The notes beneath the pieces are model-generated. The model was not told the DNA's origin, ran no database searches, and was given only the letters and a program-made list of their open reading frames with translations. A program made the translations under genes and the position numbers. From Eikenella corrodens (lineage in GTDB: Bacteria > Pseudomonadota > Gammaproteobacteria > Burkholderiales > Neisseriaceae), in the NCBI RefSeq assembly GCF_003990355.1, contig NZ_CP034670.1:496001-560000 (forward strand): a stretch of 64,000 nucleotides of DNA, given 5' to 3'. Shown here in pieces: positions 8,465-20,316 of the stretch. The first letter of the stretch is position 1, and each line of letters begins with the position of its first letter.

Positions 8465-9553
8465 ATGACCACCCTCTCCCCGGTGGCTTTGCGCCGTCAA
8501 ACCGAGCCGAAGCCGCATCCCACTGCGCAGTATTGGAAAAAATGCGATGTGGAAGCCTTGTTCGGGCTGCCCTTTCTCGACCTCGTATTCCGTGCCGCCG
8601 AAATCCACCGCCAAAATTTCAATCCGCGCGAAATCCAGCTTTCCACCCTGCTTTCCATCAAAACCGGCGGCTGCCCGGAAGACTGCGCCTACTGCCCGCA
8701 ATCGGCGCACCACAACACCAATCTGGGTAAAGAGCAGATGATGGATGTGGGCGAAATCGTGGAAAAAGCCAAAATCGCCAAATCGCGCGGTGCCAGCCGT
8801 TTCTGCATGGGCGCGGCATGGCGCGGGCCGAAGCCGAAAGATGTGGCGGTGGTGTCCGAAATCATCAAAGCTGTGAAGGGTTTGGGTATGGAAACCTGCG
8901 GCACGTTCGGCATGCTGGAAGACGGCATGGCGGAAGACTTCAAAAAAGCCGGCCTGGACTACTACAACCACAACCTCGACACCGACCCCGAGCGCTACAA
9001 CGACATCATCCACACCCGCAAACACGAAGACCGCATGGATACCTTGGGCAAGGTGCGCAACGCCGGCCTGAAAATCTGCTGCGGCGGCATTGTGGGCATG
9101 AACGAAACCCGCGCCGAGCGCGCCGGGCTGATTGCCAGCCTCGCCAACCTCGACCCGCAGCCGGAAAGCGTGCCGATTAACCAGCTGGTCAAAGTGGAAG
9201 GCACGCCGCTGGCCGATGCCGAAGATTTGGATTGGACGGAGTTCGTCCGCACCATCGCCGTAGCGCGGATTACCATGCCGCACAGCTTCGTGCGCCTTTC
9301 CGCCGGGCGCAGCAATATGCCCGAATCCATGCAGGCGATGTGTTTCATGGCGGGCGCGAACTCGATTTTCTACGGCGACAAGCTTTTAACCACGGAAAAC
9401 CCCGACGAAGACGGCGACCGCCTGCTGATGGCCAAGCTGGATTTGGTGCCGCTGGATTATCATGCCGAACCCGGCGAGGCGGCGGAAAGGCTACCTGAAA
9501 ACCATCACGCAGCCGGCGGTTGCGGCGGCGGGCATTGCGGCTGTGCGCATTGA
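8465..9553 (+). CDS. bioB: biotin synthase BioB
   Basis: A 362-residue radical SAM enzyme that inserts sulfur into dethiobiotin, the last step of biotin synthesis. The radical SAM motif CPEDCAYC near residue 66 binds the 4Fe-4S cluster. YNHNLDT, RLSAGRSNMPE and NSIFYGDKLLTT are family signatures of the active site and of the second cluster. An AAGGA site precedes the ATG. A DUS inside the 3' end encodes RLPEN, followed by a tail rich in Gly, Cys and His (GGCGGGHCGCAH) that the catalytic core does not need. No other bio gene is nearby. Confidence 0.96.
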   Translation: MTTLSPVALRRQTEPKPHPTAQYWKKCDVEALFGLPFLDLVFRAAEIHRQNFNPREIQLSTLLSIKTGGCPEDCAYCPQSAHHNTNLGKEQMMDVGEIVEKAKIAKSRGASRFCMGAAWRGPKPKDVAVVSEIIKAVKGLGMETCGTFGMLEDGMAEDFKKAGLDYYNHNLDTDPERYNDIIHTRKHEDRMDTLGKVRNAGLKICCGGIVGMNETRAERAGLIASLANLDPQPESVPINQLVKVEGTPLADAEDLDWTEFVRTIAVARITMPHSFVRLSAGRSNMPESMQAMCFMAGANSIFYGDKLLTTENPDEDGDRLLMAKLDLVPLDYHAEPGEAAERLPENHHAAGGCGGGHCGCAH

Positions 9554-9601
9554 GTTTCAGCTTTCAGGTAGCCTTTTCAGGTAGCCTGAAGCGGAAAACA
9601 A

Positions 9602-9634
9602 AAAAACAGCATGATGTTGCGTCATGCTGTTTTT
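9602..9634 (+). terminator. intrinsic terminator after bioB
   Basis: AAAAACAGCATGA pairs with TCATGCTGTTTTT around a 7-nt loop, with a T-run. It follows two tandem DUS copies (about 9564-9588) and would work in both directions, so it may also serve the convergent dciA-like gene. Confidence 0.8.
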
Positions 9635-9659
9635 ATATGTAGAGAGGCTACCTGAAAAA

Positions 9660-9763
9660 TATAGTGGATTAACAAAAATCAGGACAAGGCGGCGAACCGC
9701 AGACAGTACACACGTTACGGCAAGGCGAGACAACGCTGTACTGGTTTTTGTTAATTCACTATA
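9660..9763. repeat. CREE, short form
   Basis: A 104-bp Correia element, common subtype (CACACGTTACGG), ending 33 bp past the stop codon of the dciA-like gene. Confidence 0.87.
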
Positions 9764-9796
9764 TTGGCTGCCGTTGTCTGCCAACCGATAGCAGCC

Positions 9797-10264
9797 TTAT
9801 TCGCTTTCCTCCGCATGTCTTGCCAAATGCCGCAGCGCCGCTGCCAGCTCCGGGTGGTGCGCCAAATCATCCGCAGCGGCCAAGCATTGTTCAGCGGCAG
9901 TGCGGCTCAGTTTGGCCTGTTTCTCTTTCGGCCGCTCCTGCTCCGGCGGGCTGATTTTTACCTGCACTTCGCGTACCTCCGGGCACACCGCCCGCCAGGC
10001 CGGGAGCAGCCCTGCCGCGAGCATCCGCAGCCGCGCCGCCGCCATATTGTTGCTTGCATACCAAACCAATACCCCTTCGCGCACCCGCACCGCGCGGCAA
10101 TGCTGCTGCAGCTTGGCCGGCAGCCGTGCTTCCAATGTTTGGGCGGTATGCCGCCAGCCCTCGGCCTGCACGATCAAGTCGTGCAGCCGCGATTCGCCGC
10201 GGCTGAGGTTGTCGCAGCTGTGCAGGCTGTGGCGGCTGGGGTTGAGGCGGTTGAGGTCGGACAT
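9797..10264 (-). CDS. DciA-like DUF721 protein
   Basis: A 155-residue protein of the DUF721 type. DciA proteins of this family help load the replicative helicase DnaB in bacteria that lack DnaC. The N-terminal half has the family layout: a helix before LHDLIVQAEGW, then LQQHCRAVRVREGVLVWYASNNMAAARLRML, matching the KH-like domain. The C-terminal half is charged (SPPEQERPKEKQAK) and probably disordered. It is divergent from secA; DUF721 genes often sit beside secA, which supports the call. Confidence 0.72.
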   Translation of the reverse strand: MSDLNRLNPSRHSLHSCDNLSRGESRLHDLIVQAEGWRHTAQTLEARLPAKLQQHCRAVRVREGVLVWYASNNMAAARLRMLAAGLLPAWRAVCPEVREVQVKISPPEQERPKEKQAKLSRTAAEQCLAAADDLAHHPELAAALRHLARHAEESE

Positions 10265-10441
10265 GAAAGGCTACCTGAAAAGTGGGTTGGCAATGGCAAA
10301 GCAGGCGGGATACACCTGAAAACCTCGTCAAGAGGCTACCTGAAAACAGTCAAACTGCTGCTGGCAGTAAAAAAGCCTGCCCGATGCGCTTGAAATCCTG
10401 CCCGGTCGGGCCATATTCCCAAGCGCGAACGGGTCTGATTA

Positions 10442-10450
10442 TGCTAAAAT
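10442..10450 (+). promoter_or_regulatory. possible secA promoter, extended -10
   Basis: TGCTAAAAT is an extended -10 box (TGN plus TAAAAT) 125 bp before secA. No good -35 box is present, which extended -10 promoters do not need. The 310-bp gap before secA otherwise holds two DUS copies (about 10268 and 10333). Confidence 0.4.
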
Positions 10451-10574
10451 TACCCGTTATTTTACTATCGCAGTGGATAAGATTTGAACTGAAATCAACC
10501 GGCGGGCAGTGCCGCCGCAGTTTGAATCGAGCACACAGGGCAACGGCAATACCGCATAAGGGATTAAATATTTT

Positions 10575-13319
<2,745 letters not shown>

Positions 13320-13342
13320 ACAGCCCCGTTTAAACTGGGTAT

Positions 13343-13387
13343 AAAAGGCTACCTGAAAACCGGATACAGGGTTTCAGGTAGCCTTTT
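13343..13387 (+). terminator. DUS-pair terminator after secA
   Basis: AAAAGGCTACCTGAAA and its inverted copy are separated by 13 nt and followed by TTTT, 24 bp after the secA stop. Confidence 0.75.
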
Positions 13388-13407
13388 GTTTGGAGTGGCA
13401 GGGTTTA

Positions 13408-13511
13408 TATAGTGAATTAACAAAAACCAGTACAGCGTTGTCTCGCCTTGTCGTAACGTGTGTACCGTCTGCGGCTCGCTGCCTTGTCCTGATTTTTGTT
13501 AATCCACTATA
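13408..13511. repeat. CREE, short form
   Basis: A 104-bp Correia element between the convergent genes secA and lysS, common core subtype. A DUS starts 4 bp beyond its end. Confidence 0.86.
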
Positions 13512-13546
13512 TTTTTCAGGTAGCCTTCACAAGCGCAGCAGCCAAT

Positions 13547-13577
13547 AAAAAGGCTACCTGAAATTTCAGGTAGCCTT
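13547..13577 (-). terminator. DUS-pair terminator after lysS
   Basis: AAAAGGCTACCTGAAA meets TTTCAGGTAGCCTTT with almost no loop, 18 bp after the lysS stop codon. Confidence 0.6.
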
Positions 13578-13594
13578 TGATCAAGCCTGAAGGA

Positions 13595-15115
13595 TTAGTT
13601 CTGGCCTTCTTCCGGACGCATATGCGGGAACAGGATAACGTCGCGGATGCTCGGGGCGTTGGTCAGCAACATTACCAAGCGGTCGATACCGATACCGCAA
13701 CCGCCGGTGGGCGGCAGGCCGTATTCCATGGCGCGGATGTAGTCGGCGTCGTAGTTCATGGCCTCGTCGTCGCCGGCTTCTTTTTGAGCCACTTGTGATC
13801 TGAAGCGTGCGGCCTGGTCTTCCGGGTCGTTCAACTCTGAGTAGCCGTTGGCCAACTCGCGGCCTACTGCAAACAGTTCGAAACGTTCGGTGAGCTTCGG
13901 ATTGGTATCGGAAGCGCGAGCCAGGGGAGACACTTCAACCGGATAGTCGATGATGAAAGTGGGGTTCCACAGCTTGCCTTCGGCGCAGCCTTCAAACAAG
14001 GCCAGCTGCAGGCTGCCGATGCCGGGGGCGGCAGGCAGGTCTTCGCCGTGTTTCACCACTTCTTTTTTCAGCCATTCTTCGTCGTTCAGTTGCTCGTCGG
14101 TGTATTGCGGATTGTATTTTTTGATCGCGTCCACGATGGTGAGGCGGTCAAAGCGTTTTTCCAGATCCACTTCTTTACCGTTGTAGGGAACGTGCAGGCT
14201 GCCGCAAACGGCGTTGGCGCAAGCGCGGATTACGCCTTCGGTCATGTCCATCATGCGGTGGTAGTCGGAGAATGCCTCGTAGAACTCCATCATGGTGAAC
14301 TCGGGGTTGTGGCGGGCAGACACGCCTTCGTTACGGAAGTTGCGGTTGATTTCAAACACGCGCTCGAAGCCGCCTACCACCAAACGTTTCAGATAAAGCT
14401 CGGGAGCGATACGCATATACAGCGGGATGTCTAGAGCGTTGTGGTGGGTAACGAACGGACGGGCTGCTGCGCCACCGGCAATCGGGTGCATCATCGGGGT
14501 TTCCACTTCAAGATACTGCTCGCCAGTCATGAAGTTGCGGATGGTTTGGATGATGCGGCCACGTTTTTTGAAGATTTCGCGCGATTCGGCGTTTACGATC
14601 AAATCGGCATAACGCTGGCGGTAGCGGGTTTCCTGGTCTTTCAGGCCGTGCACTTTATCAGGCAGCGGGCGCAGGGCTTTGGCCAACAGACGGATTTGGC
14701 TTACACGTACGGTCAGCTCGCCGTGGTTGGTTTTAAACAGCACACCTTCTGCGCCGAGGATATCGCCCAAGTCCCAGTGCTTGAACTCTTCGTGAACCTT
14801 CTCACCAACACCCTGGTCGTTTACGTAGAGCTGGATTTGGCCGGAAACGTCTTGCAGGGTGGCAAAGCTGGCCTTACCCATGTCGCGTTGCAGCATCATG
14901 CGGCCGGCTACCTTAACAGTTACGTTCTTTTCTTCCAACTCTTCCTTAGACAGTTCGCCGTATTGGCTGTGCAGGTCGCCGGCAAAAGCATTGCGGCGGA
15001 AGTCGTTCGGGAACGCTACACCGTGCTTGCGGATTTCAGCCAATTTTTCACGACGAACTGCCATGACCTGATTTTCGTCTAATTGGGGGGTGTCGGTATG
15101 TTGAGAGTCACTCAT
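13595..15115 (-). CDS. lysS: lysine--tRNA ligase, class II
   Basis: A 506-residue class II synthetase that charges tRNA-Lys. The N-terminal OB-fold (VKVAGRMMLQRDMGKASFA) is followed by the catalytic domain with motif 2 (FRNEGVSARHNPEFTMMEFYEA) and motif 3 (GCGIGIDRLVM). It matches Neisseria LysS over its whole length. The ATG at 15115 is preferred over that at 15124 because GGATGA lies at a better distance and the N-terminus then matches relatives. Confidence 0.95.
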   Translation of the reverse strand: MSDSQHTDTPQLDENQVMAVRREKLAEIRKHGVAFPNDFRRNAFAGDLHSQYGELSKEELEEKNVTVKVAGRMMLQRDMGKASFATLQDVSGQIQLYVNDQGVGEKVHEEFKHWDLGDILGAEGVLFKTNHGELTVRVSQIRLLAKALRPLPDKVHGLKDQETRYRQRYADLIVNAESREIFKKRGRIIQTIRNFMTGEQYLEVETPMMHPIAGGAAARPFVTHHNALDIPLYMRIAPELYLKRLVVGGFERVFEINRNFRNEGVSARHNPEFTMMEFYEAFSDYHRMMDMTEGVIRACANAVCGSLHVPYNGKEVDLEKRFDRLTIVDAIKKYNPQYTDEQLNDEEWLKKEVVKHGEDLPAAPGIGSLQLALFEGCAEGKLWNPTFIIDYPVEVSPLARASDTNPKLTERFELFAVGRELANGYSELNDPEDQAARFRSQVAQKEAGDDEAMNYDADYIRAMEYGLPPTGGCGIGIDRLVMLLTNAPSIRDVILFPHMRPEEGQN

Positions 15116-15381
15116 GATATTCATCCATATATTAATAAGAGGCGGCGGTCTCGGGCAGGCAGCCTGCCTCGGTGTTGAAAAACTTCATTTATGAAGATGC
15201 CGCTGCATCAATCGCCCTTGCCGCAGGTTTGACGCAAATCAATGTTTGTACATTTGTTTACGCGGGTTTTGCGGCTTTATGCAGAGGCATGGCTGTAAAG
15301 TATAGGAAAGGCGAGGTGTATGTCAAGCGGTTAAATTAAAAATTTTTCAAGTGTTAATGCTCGGGGTGTGGCGATAATGAA

Positions 15382-15411
15382 AACAATCCGGCTGTGGGCG
15401 GCCGGATTGTT
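15382..15411 (-). terminator. intrinsic terminator of the amidotransferase gene
   Basis: AACAATCCGGC pairs with GCCGGATTGTT around a 8-nt loop, with TTTT on the minus-strand side. It ends 17 bp after the stop codon at 15428. The rest of the 312-bp gap up to lysS holds the lysS leader; it is AT-rich from 15290 to 15360. Confidence 0.75.
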
Positions 15412-15427
15412 GCCATGCTGAGAGGGT

Positions 15428-16270
15428 TTATGCGGCTACACCGACGGCGCGGGCGATGGCCAAGCCTTCCTGCTGGCTGAGGTAGCGCGGGTTGTCCGGA
15501 CAGTCGCGCAGGATGATGTCGCCGTCGCGGAAGGCCACCAGTTCGTTCACGGCTAATTGCGTCCAGGTTTCGTTGGCAGTAAGGGGTTGTGTGGCAATAA
15601 CGGCCACGCGGTCGTTCGGTGTGGTAACGGCGGCAAAATCTACGGCCACGTCGTTGTCGATGAGGTGTGCCTCGCCGAATGGGGCTTGGCGGATGATGTA
15701 GTGCAGCAGGGTGCTGGCGTGGGCAAACAGGATGTCTCCGTTGGACAGCATGAAGTTGAATAATCCGTGGTGGCGGATTTGTGTCGTGAGTGTGGCCACT
15801 TCGGCAAACAGTTTGCCTACAGGCGGCTTATGCTCGAATCGGCTGCGCAGTTGTTCCAGCATGAAGCAGAAGGCGCGTTCGGAATCGGTGCTGCCTACGG
15901 GACGGTAGTATTTGCCCTCTTCAGGCTGGAAGCCGCCAAGATGGCCGTTGTGGGCGAACAGCCAGTATTCGCCCCACATTTCGCGGATGAAGGGATGGGT
16001 ATTGGCCAGGCCGACGCTGCCCTGCGTGGCTTTGCGGATGTGGGCGATGACGTTGGTGGATTTGATTTGGTAGGTTTTTACCAAATCGGCCACCGGCGAG
16101 CTGGCGCTGGGCTTGTCGTCGTGAAACATGCGTACGCCTTTGTTTTCGAAGAAGCCGATGCCGAAGCCGTCGGCATGCCGGTCGGTTAGTCCGCCGCGCA
16201 GTCGGAAACCTTCGAAGGAGAAAACAATGTCGGTGGGTGTGTTGCAGTTCATGCCCAAAAGCTGGCACAT
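15428..16270 (-). CDS. class II glutamine amidotransferase, YafJ type
   Basis: A 280-residue cytoplasmic protein with an N-terminal nucleophile amidotransferase fold. Cys2 (MCQLLGMN) becomes the catalytic N-terminus after Met removal. RLRGGLTDRHADGFGIGFF, HIRKATQGSV, THPF and FAHNGHL are the motifs of the YafJ/EgtC-like group. No synthase domain is fused, so the ammonia acceptor is unknown. It is a single gene. Confidence 0.85.
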   Translation of the reverse strand: MCQLLGMNCNTPTDIVFSFEGFRLRGGLTDRHADGFGIGFFENKGVRMFHDDKPSASSPVADLVKTYQIKSTNVIAHIRKATQGSVGLANTHPFIREMWGEYWLFAHNGHLGGFQPEEGKYYRPVGSTDSERAFCFMLEQLRSRFEHKPPVGKLFAEVATLTTQIRHHGLFNFMLSNGDILFAHASTLLHYIIRQAPFGEAHLIDNDVAVDFAAVTTPNDRVAVIATQPLTANETWTQLAVNELVAFRDGDIILRDCPDNPRYLSQQEGLAIARAVGVAA

Positions 16271-16460
16271 GATGAGTTCCTTAAGATTGGTTTTAGTGAA
16301 ACTGGTAGGTGTTGTACCGCTATAATTATTTTAACGACCTTGAGGCTACCTGAAAACCTGTCTGTTGGCATACCAATATAACGCGTGGCTATATGCTTGC
16401 GTTTGAATAGCATGCATTTTCAGGTAGCCTGATTCTGCAGAACTAAGGCGAAGTTTCTGC

Positions 16461-16490
16461 TTGAAAGTTTTAGTGAAAATATAGTATAGT
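16461..16490 (+). promoter_or_regulatory. promoter of the ribosomal operon
   Basis: TTGAAA (16461-16466) and TATAGT (16485-16490) are separated by 18 bp and fit a sigma70 promoter, 88 bp before rplC. The leader that follows could hold the autoregulatory RNA of the operon, usually bound by L4 in S10 operons. The gap from 16271 also holds DUS copies at about 16343 and 16420. Confidence 0.6.
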
Positions 16491-16577
16491 GTGCGTCTTG
16501 GCATTTTTCGCCAAGTTTTTGTTTTGTCCAAAAGGTCGGCCAATCGTAGCTGACCCCTTGTTATATAAGGAAAAATC

Positions 16578-17222
16578 ATGACTTTAGGTCTGGTTGGGCG
16601 CAAGGTGGGTATGACCCGCGTGTTTACTGAGCAAGGTGTTTCTGTGCCGGTAACTGTGTTGGAAATGTCTCCTAATCGCGTCACTCAGGTAAAATCCAAA
16701 GATACCGACGGCTATTCGGCCGTTCAGGTTACCTTTGGTCAGAAGAAAGCCAATCGTGTAAACAAGGCGGAAGCCGGTCACTTTGCGAAAGCAGGTGTTG
16801 AGGCGGGTCGTGGTTTGCATGAGTTCGCTTTAACTGAAGAAAAATTGGCCGAATTGAAAGTGGGCGACGAAGTAACTGTTGCTATTTTTGAAGCCGGCCA
16901 GTTTGTAGATGTAACCGGCACCTCCAAAGGTAAGGGCTTTGCCGGTACCATCAAGCGTCATAACTTTGGTTCGCAGCGTGCTTCTCACGGTAACTCCCGT
17001 TCTCACCATGTTCCCGGTTCTATCGGTATGAACCAAGATCCGGGTCGTGTGTTCCCGGGTAAACGTATGGCTGGTCAGTATGGTAATACCACTGCGACCG
17101 TGCAGCGTTTGGAAGTGGTTCGTGTGGATGCGGAACGCAATCTGCTGTTGGTTAAGGGTGCTGTTCCTGGTGCTGCCAATGGTGATGTGGTTGTGCGCCC
17201 CAGCGTGAAAGTAGGTGCATAA
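16578..17222 (+). CDS. rplC: 50S ribosomal protein L3
   Basis: L3, 214 residues, binds 23S rRNA near the peptidyl transferase centre and helps start 50S assembly. Family features are the N-terminal VGRKVGMTRVF and the central loop HGNSRSHHVPGSIGMNQDPGRVF, which holds the Gln that PrmB methylates in E. coli. It is the first gene of the operon here; rpsJ, which normally precedes it, is absent. AAGGAAAA precedes the ATG. Confidence 0.97.
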   Translation: MTLGLVGRKVGMTRVFTEQGVSVPVTVLEMSPNRVTQVKSKDTDGYSAVQVTFGQKKANRVNKAEAGHFAKAGVEAGRGLHEFALTEEKLAELKVGDEVTVAIFEAGQFVDVTGTSKGKGFAGTIKRHNFGSQRASHGNSRSHHVPGSIGMNQDPGRVFPGKRMAGQYGNTTATVQRLEVVRVDAERNLLLVKGAVPGAANGDVVVRPSVKVGA

Positions 17223-17842
17223 TGGAATTAAAAGTAATTGATGCTAAAGGCCAAGTTTCAGGTAGCCTTGCTGCTTCCGATGCGCTGTTTGCTCGTGAAT
17301 ACAATGAGGCGTTGGTTCACCAGTTGGTTACTGCCTTTTTGGCAAATGCCCGTTCTGGCAACCGTGCACAGCTGACTCGTGCTGAAGTGAAGCACTCCAC
17401 TAAAAAGCCATGGCGCCAGAAAGGTACTGGTCGTGCTCGTGCTGGTATGTCTTCTTCTCCGTTGTGGAGAGGGGGTGGTCGCATATTCCCGAATAAGCCT
17501 GATGAAAACTTTACTCAGAAGGTTAATCGTAAGATGTACCGTGCCGGTATGGCGACTATTTTGTCCCAGTTGGTGCGTGATGAGCGCTTGTTTGTGATTG
17601 AAGATCTGTCTGTTGCCACTCCTAAAACCAAAGCTTTTGCTGAGCAAGTGAAAAATTTGGGTATGGGGCAGGTTCTGTTTGTTACCAAACAGTTGGACGA
17701 AAATGTATACTTGTCTTCACGCAATTTGCCGAATGTACTGGTCTTAGAAGCTCAACAGATTGATCCGTACAGCTTGCTTCGCTATAAAAAAGTAGTGGTA
17801 ACTAAGGAAGCGGTTGCACAACTTGAGGAGCAATGGGTATGA
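17222..17842 (+). CDS. rplD: 50S ribosomal protein L4
   Basis: L4, 206 residues, lines the exit tunnel; in E. coli it also represses the S10 operon. The loop WRQKGTGRARAGM SSSPLWRGGG is the tunnel extension. The start overlaps the rplC stop (TAATG), so translation is coupled. A full DUS at about 17255 encodes part of VSGSLAA near the N-terminus, a rare DUS inside a ribosomal gene. Confidence 0.96.
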   Translation: MELKVIDAKGQVSGSLAASDALFAREYNEALVHQLVTAFLANARSGNRAQLTRAEVKHSTKKPWRQKGTGRARAGMSSSPLWRGGGRIFPNKPDENFTQKVNRKMYRAGMATILSQLVRDERLFVIEDLSVATPKTKAFAEQVKNLGMGQVLFVTKQLDENVYLSSRNLPNVLVLEAQQIDPYSLLRYKKVVVTKEAVAQLEEQWV

Positions 17843-18153
17843 ATCAACAACGTTTGATGAAAGTAATTTTGGCTCCTGTTGTTTCTGAAAAGAGCAATTT
17901 GTTGGCTGAGAAACGTAACCAGATGACTTTTAAAGTGTTGCCTGATGCAACCAAGGCAGAAGTTAAAGCTGCTGTTGAATTGTTGTTTGGTGTTCAGGTA
18001 GCCTCTGTGACTACAGTTGCAATCAAAGGGAAAGTAAAGCGTTTTGGTCGCACTCTGGGTCGCCGCAGTAATGTGAAGAAAGCTTATGTCAGCTTGGCTG
18101 CCGGACAGGAGCTGGATTTGGAATCTGTTGCAGCAGCTGCAGATAAGGAATAA
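17839..18153 (+). CDS. rplW: 50S ribosomal protein L23
   Basis: L23, 104 residues, sits at the tunnel exit and docks trigger factor and SRP. The stretch KVILAPVVSEKSN and the loop GKVKRFGRTLGRRSNVKKAYV are typical. The ATG at 17839 overlaps the rplD stop and lies 8 nt after AGGAG; the in-frame ATG at 17833 is only 2 nt from that site, though relatives are often annotated from it. A DUS at about 17996 encodes part of VQVAS. Confidence 0.94.
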   Translation: MNQQRLMKVILAPVVSEKSNLLAEKRNQMTFKVLPDATKAEVKAAVELLFGVQVASVTTVAIKGKVKRFGRTLGRRSNVKKAYVSLAAGQELDLESVAAAADKE

Positions 18154-18158
18154 ATATT

Positions 18159-18992
18159 ATGGCTATTGTAAAAATGAAGCCGACTTCTGCAGGTCGCCGC
18201 GGCATGGTTCGCGTGGTTGCAGAGGGTCTGCATAAGGGTGCTCCTTATGCACCGCTGGTAGAGAAGAAAAACTCTATCGCTGGCCGCAATCATAACGGTC
18301 ATATCACGACTCGTCATAAAGGTGGTGGGCATAAACATCACTACCGCGTAGTAGATTTTAAACGCGATAAGGATAATATTCCTGCGAAAGTTGAGCGTAT
18401 TGAGTACGATCCGAACCGTACTGCTTTCATTGCGTTGCTTTGCTACGCTGATGGTGAGCGTCGTTATATTATTGCTCCTCGCGGTATCCAAGCGGGCGCC
18501 GTGTTGGTTTCTGGCGCAGAAGCTGCAATCAAAGTTGGTAATGCTTTGCCGATTCGTAATATTCCGGTTGGTACCACCATCCACTGTATCGAGATGAAAC
18601 CTGGTAAAGGTGCTCAGATTGCTCGTTCAGCTGGTGCTTCCGCGGTTTTGCTGGCTAAAGAAGGTGTCTACGCTCAAGTTCGTCTGCGTTCAGGTGAGGT
18701 GCGTAAGATCCATATCGATTGCCGTGCCACTGTTGGCGAAGTTGGTAATGAAGAGCAAAGCCTGAAGAAAATTGGTAAAGCTGGTGCTAATCGCTGGCGT
18801 GGTATTCGTCCAACCGTCCGCGGTGTGGTAATGAACCCTGTAGATCACCCGCATGGTGGTGGTGAGGGTCGTACCGGTGAGGCTCGTGAGCCTGTCAGCC
18901 CATGGGGTACTCCGGCTAAGGGTTACCGAACTCGTAATAATAAGCGTACGGATAATATGATCGTTCGTCGCCGCTATTCAAATAAAGGTTAA
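18159..18992 (+). CDS. rplB: 50S ribosomal protein L2
   Basis: L2, 277 residues, is a 23S rRNA-binding protein needed for subunit joining and peptidyl transfer. RNNHGHITTRHKGGGHKHHYR-type and VDHPHGGGEGR signatures are present; the His in the latter is the conserved residue near the catalytic centre. It follows rplW by 5 bp in the same operon. Confidence 0.97.
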   Translation: MAIVKMKPTSAGRRGMVRVVAEGLHKGAPYAPLVEKKNSIAGRNHNGHITTRHKGGGHKHHYRVVDFKRDKDNIPAKVERIEYDPNRTAFIALLCYADGERRYIIAPRGIQAGAVLVSGAEAAIKVGNALPIRNIPVGTTIHCIEMKPGKGAQIARSAGASAVLLAKEGVYAQVRLRSGEVRKIHIDCRATVGEVGNEEQSLKKIGKAGANRWRGIRPTVRGVVMNPVDHPHGGGEGRTGEAREPVSPWGTPAKGYRTRNNKRTDNMIVRRRYSNKG

Positions 18993-18997
18993 TTGAT

Positions 18998-19273
18998 ATG
19001 GCTCGTTCATTGAAAAAAGGTCCATATGTTGATCTGCACCTGTTGAAAAAAGTTGATGCTGCTCGCGCCGGCAATGATAAGCGTCCTATTAAAACATGGT
19101 CTCGCCGCTCAACAATTCTCCCCGATTTTATTGGGTTGACTATTGCGGTACATAATGGTCGCACTCACGTGCCTGTGTTTATTAGCGATAATATGGTTGG
19201 CCATAAGTTGGGTGAGTTTGCGCTTACTCGTACTTTTAAAGGACACTTGGCTGATAAAAAGGCTCAGAAATAA
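18998..19273 (+). CDS. rpsS: 30S ribosomal protein S19
   Basis: S19, 91 residues, forms a complex with S13 in the 30S head. MARSLKKGPYVD and the ending KLGEFALTRTFKGHLADKK are standard. It is 5 bp after rplB. Confidence 0.97.
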   Translation: MARSLKKGPYVDLHLLKKVDAARAGNDKRPIKTWSRRSTILPDFIGLTIAVHNGRTHVPVFISDNMVGHKLGEFALTRTFKGHLADKKAQK

Positions 19274-19281
19274 GGTGAATC

Positions 19282-19611
19282 ATGAGAGTATCTGCACAAC
19301 ATAAAAATGCCCGTATTTCTGCTCAAAAAGCCCGGTTAGTTGCTGATTTAATTCGAGGCAAAGAGGTAGAGCAAGCTCTTAATATTTTGGCATTTAGCAC
19401 AAAGAAAGGTGCTGAGCTGATTAAAAAGGTATTAGAGTCTGCTATCGCTAATGCTGAGCATAACGAAGGCGCTGACATTGATGAGCTTAAAGTTGTAACG
19501 ATTTTTGTGGATAAGGGGCCGAGCTTAAAACGATTCCGTGCCCGGGCAAAAGGTCGTGGCAACCGTATTGAAAAACAAACGTGTCATATTAATGTGACAG
19601 TAGGAAACTAA
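19282..19611 (+). CDS. rplV: 50S ribosomal protein L22
   Basis: L22, 109 residues, reaches into the exit tunnel with its beta-hairpin (KRFRARAKGRGNRIEKQTCHI), the site where macrolide resistance changes occur. The normal family length. From here on the operon is clearly richer in A+T than the flanking genes. Confidence 0.96.
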   Translation: MRVSAQHKNARISAQKARLVADLIRGKEVEQALNILAFSTKKGAELIKKVLESAIANAEHNEGADIDELKVVTIFVDKGPSLKRFRARAKGRGNRIEKQTCHINVTVGN

Positions 19612-19620
19612 GGAAAAGCT

Positions 19621-20316
19621 ATGGGACAAAAAATTCATCCAACTGGCTTTCGCCTAGCTGTAAATAAAGACTGGTCATCTAAGTGGTTTGCTAAGAGCAC
19701 AGAATTTGCTGCTGTATTGAAGCAGGATATCGATGTGCGCGATTATTTGCGTAAGCGCTTGGCCAATGCGTCAGTGGGTCGCGTAGTGATTGAGCGCCCG
19801 GCTAAGTCTGCTCGTATCACCATTCATACTGCGCGCCCCGGTGTCGTGATTGGCAAAAAGGGCGAAGATATTGAGGTATTGAAGCAAGATTTGCAACAAT
19901 TGCTTGGCGTTCCTGTTCATGTGAATATCGAAGAAATTCGTAAGCCTGAATTAGATGCGCAGGTTATTGCTGATGGTATCGCTCAGCAGTTGGAGAAACG
20001 TGTACAGTTCCGTCGCGCAATGAAGCGTGCTATGCAAAATGCTATGCGTGCTGGAGCTAAGGGTATCAAAATTATGACCTCAGGCCGTCTGAATGGTGCA
20101 GATATCGCTCGTAGCGAGTGGTATCGTGAGGGTCGTGTGCCGTTGCATACTTTGCGAGCAGCTGTTGAATATGCTACTAGTGAGGCGCATACCACCTATG
20201 GTGTTATAGGCCTGAAAGTATGGGTTTACAAGGGCGAGACTGGACAGCTGTTGGAAAATACCAACACTGAGAATAAGCGTAGAAAAGGAGGTGGCCGTCA
20301 TGCTACAGCCGGTTAG
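19621..20316 (+). CDS. rpsC: 30S ribosomal protein S3
   Basis: S3, 231 residues, lies at the mRNA entry site. It has the KH domain loop (PGVVIGKKGEDIEVL) and the C-terminal domain ending in a basic tail. It overlaps rplP. Confidence 0.97.
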   Translation: MGQKIHPTGFRLAVNKDWSSKWFAKSTEFAAVLKQDIDVRDYLRKRLANASVGRVVIERPAKSARITIHTARPGVVIGKKGEDIEVLKQDLQQLLGVPVHVNIEEIRKPELDAQVIADGIAQQLEKRVQFRRAMKRAMQNAMRAGAKGIKIMTSGRLNGADIARSEWYREGRVPLHTLRAAVEYATSEAHTTYGVIGLKVWVYKGETGQLLENTNTENKRRKGGGRHATAG

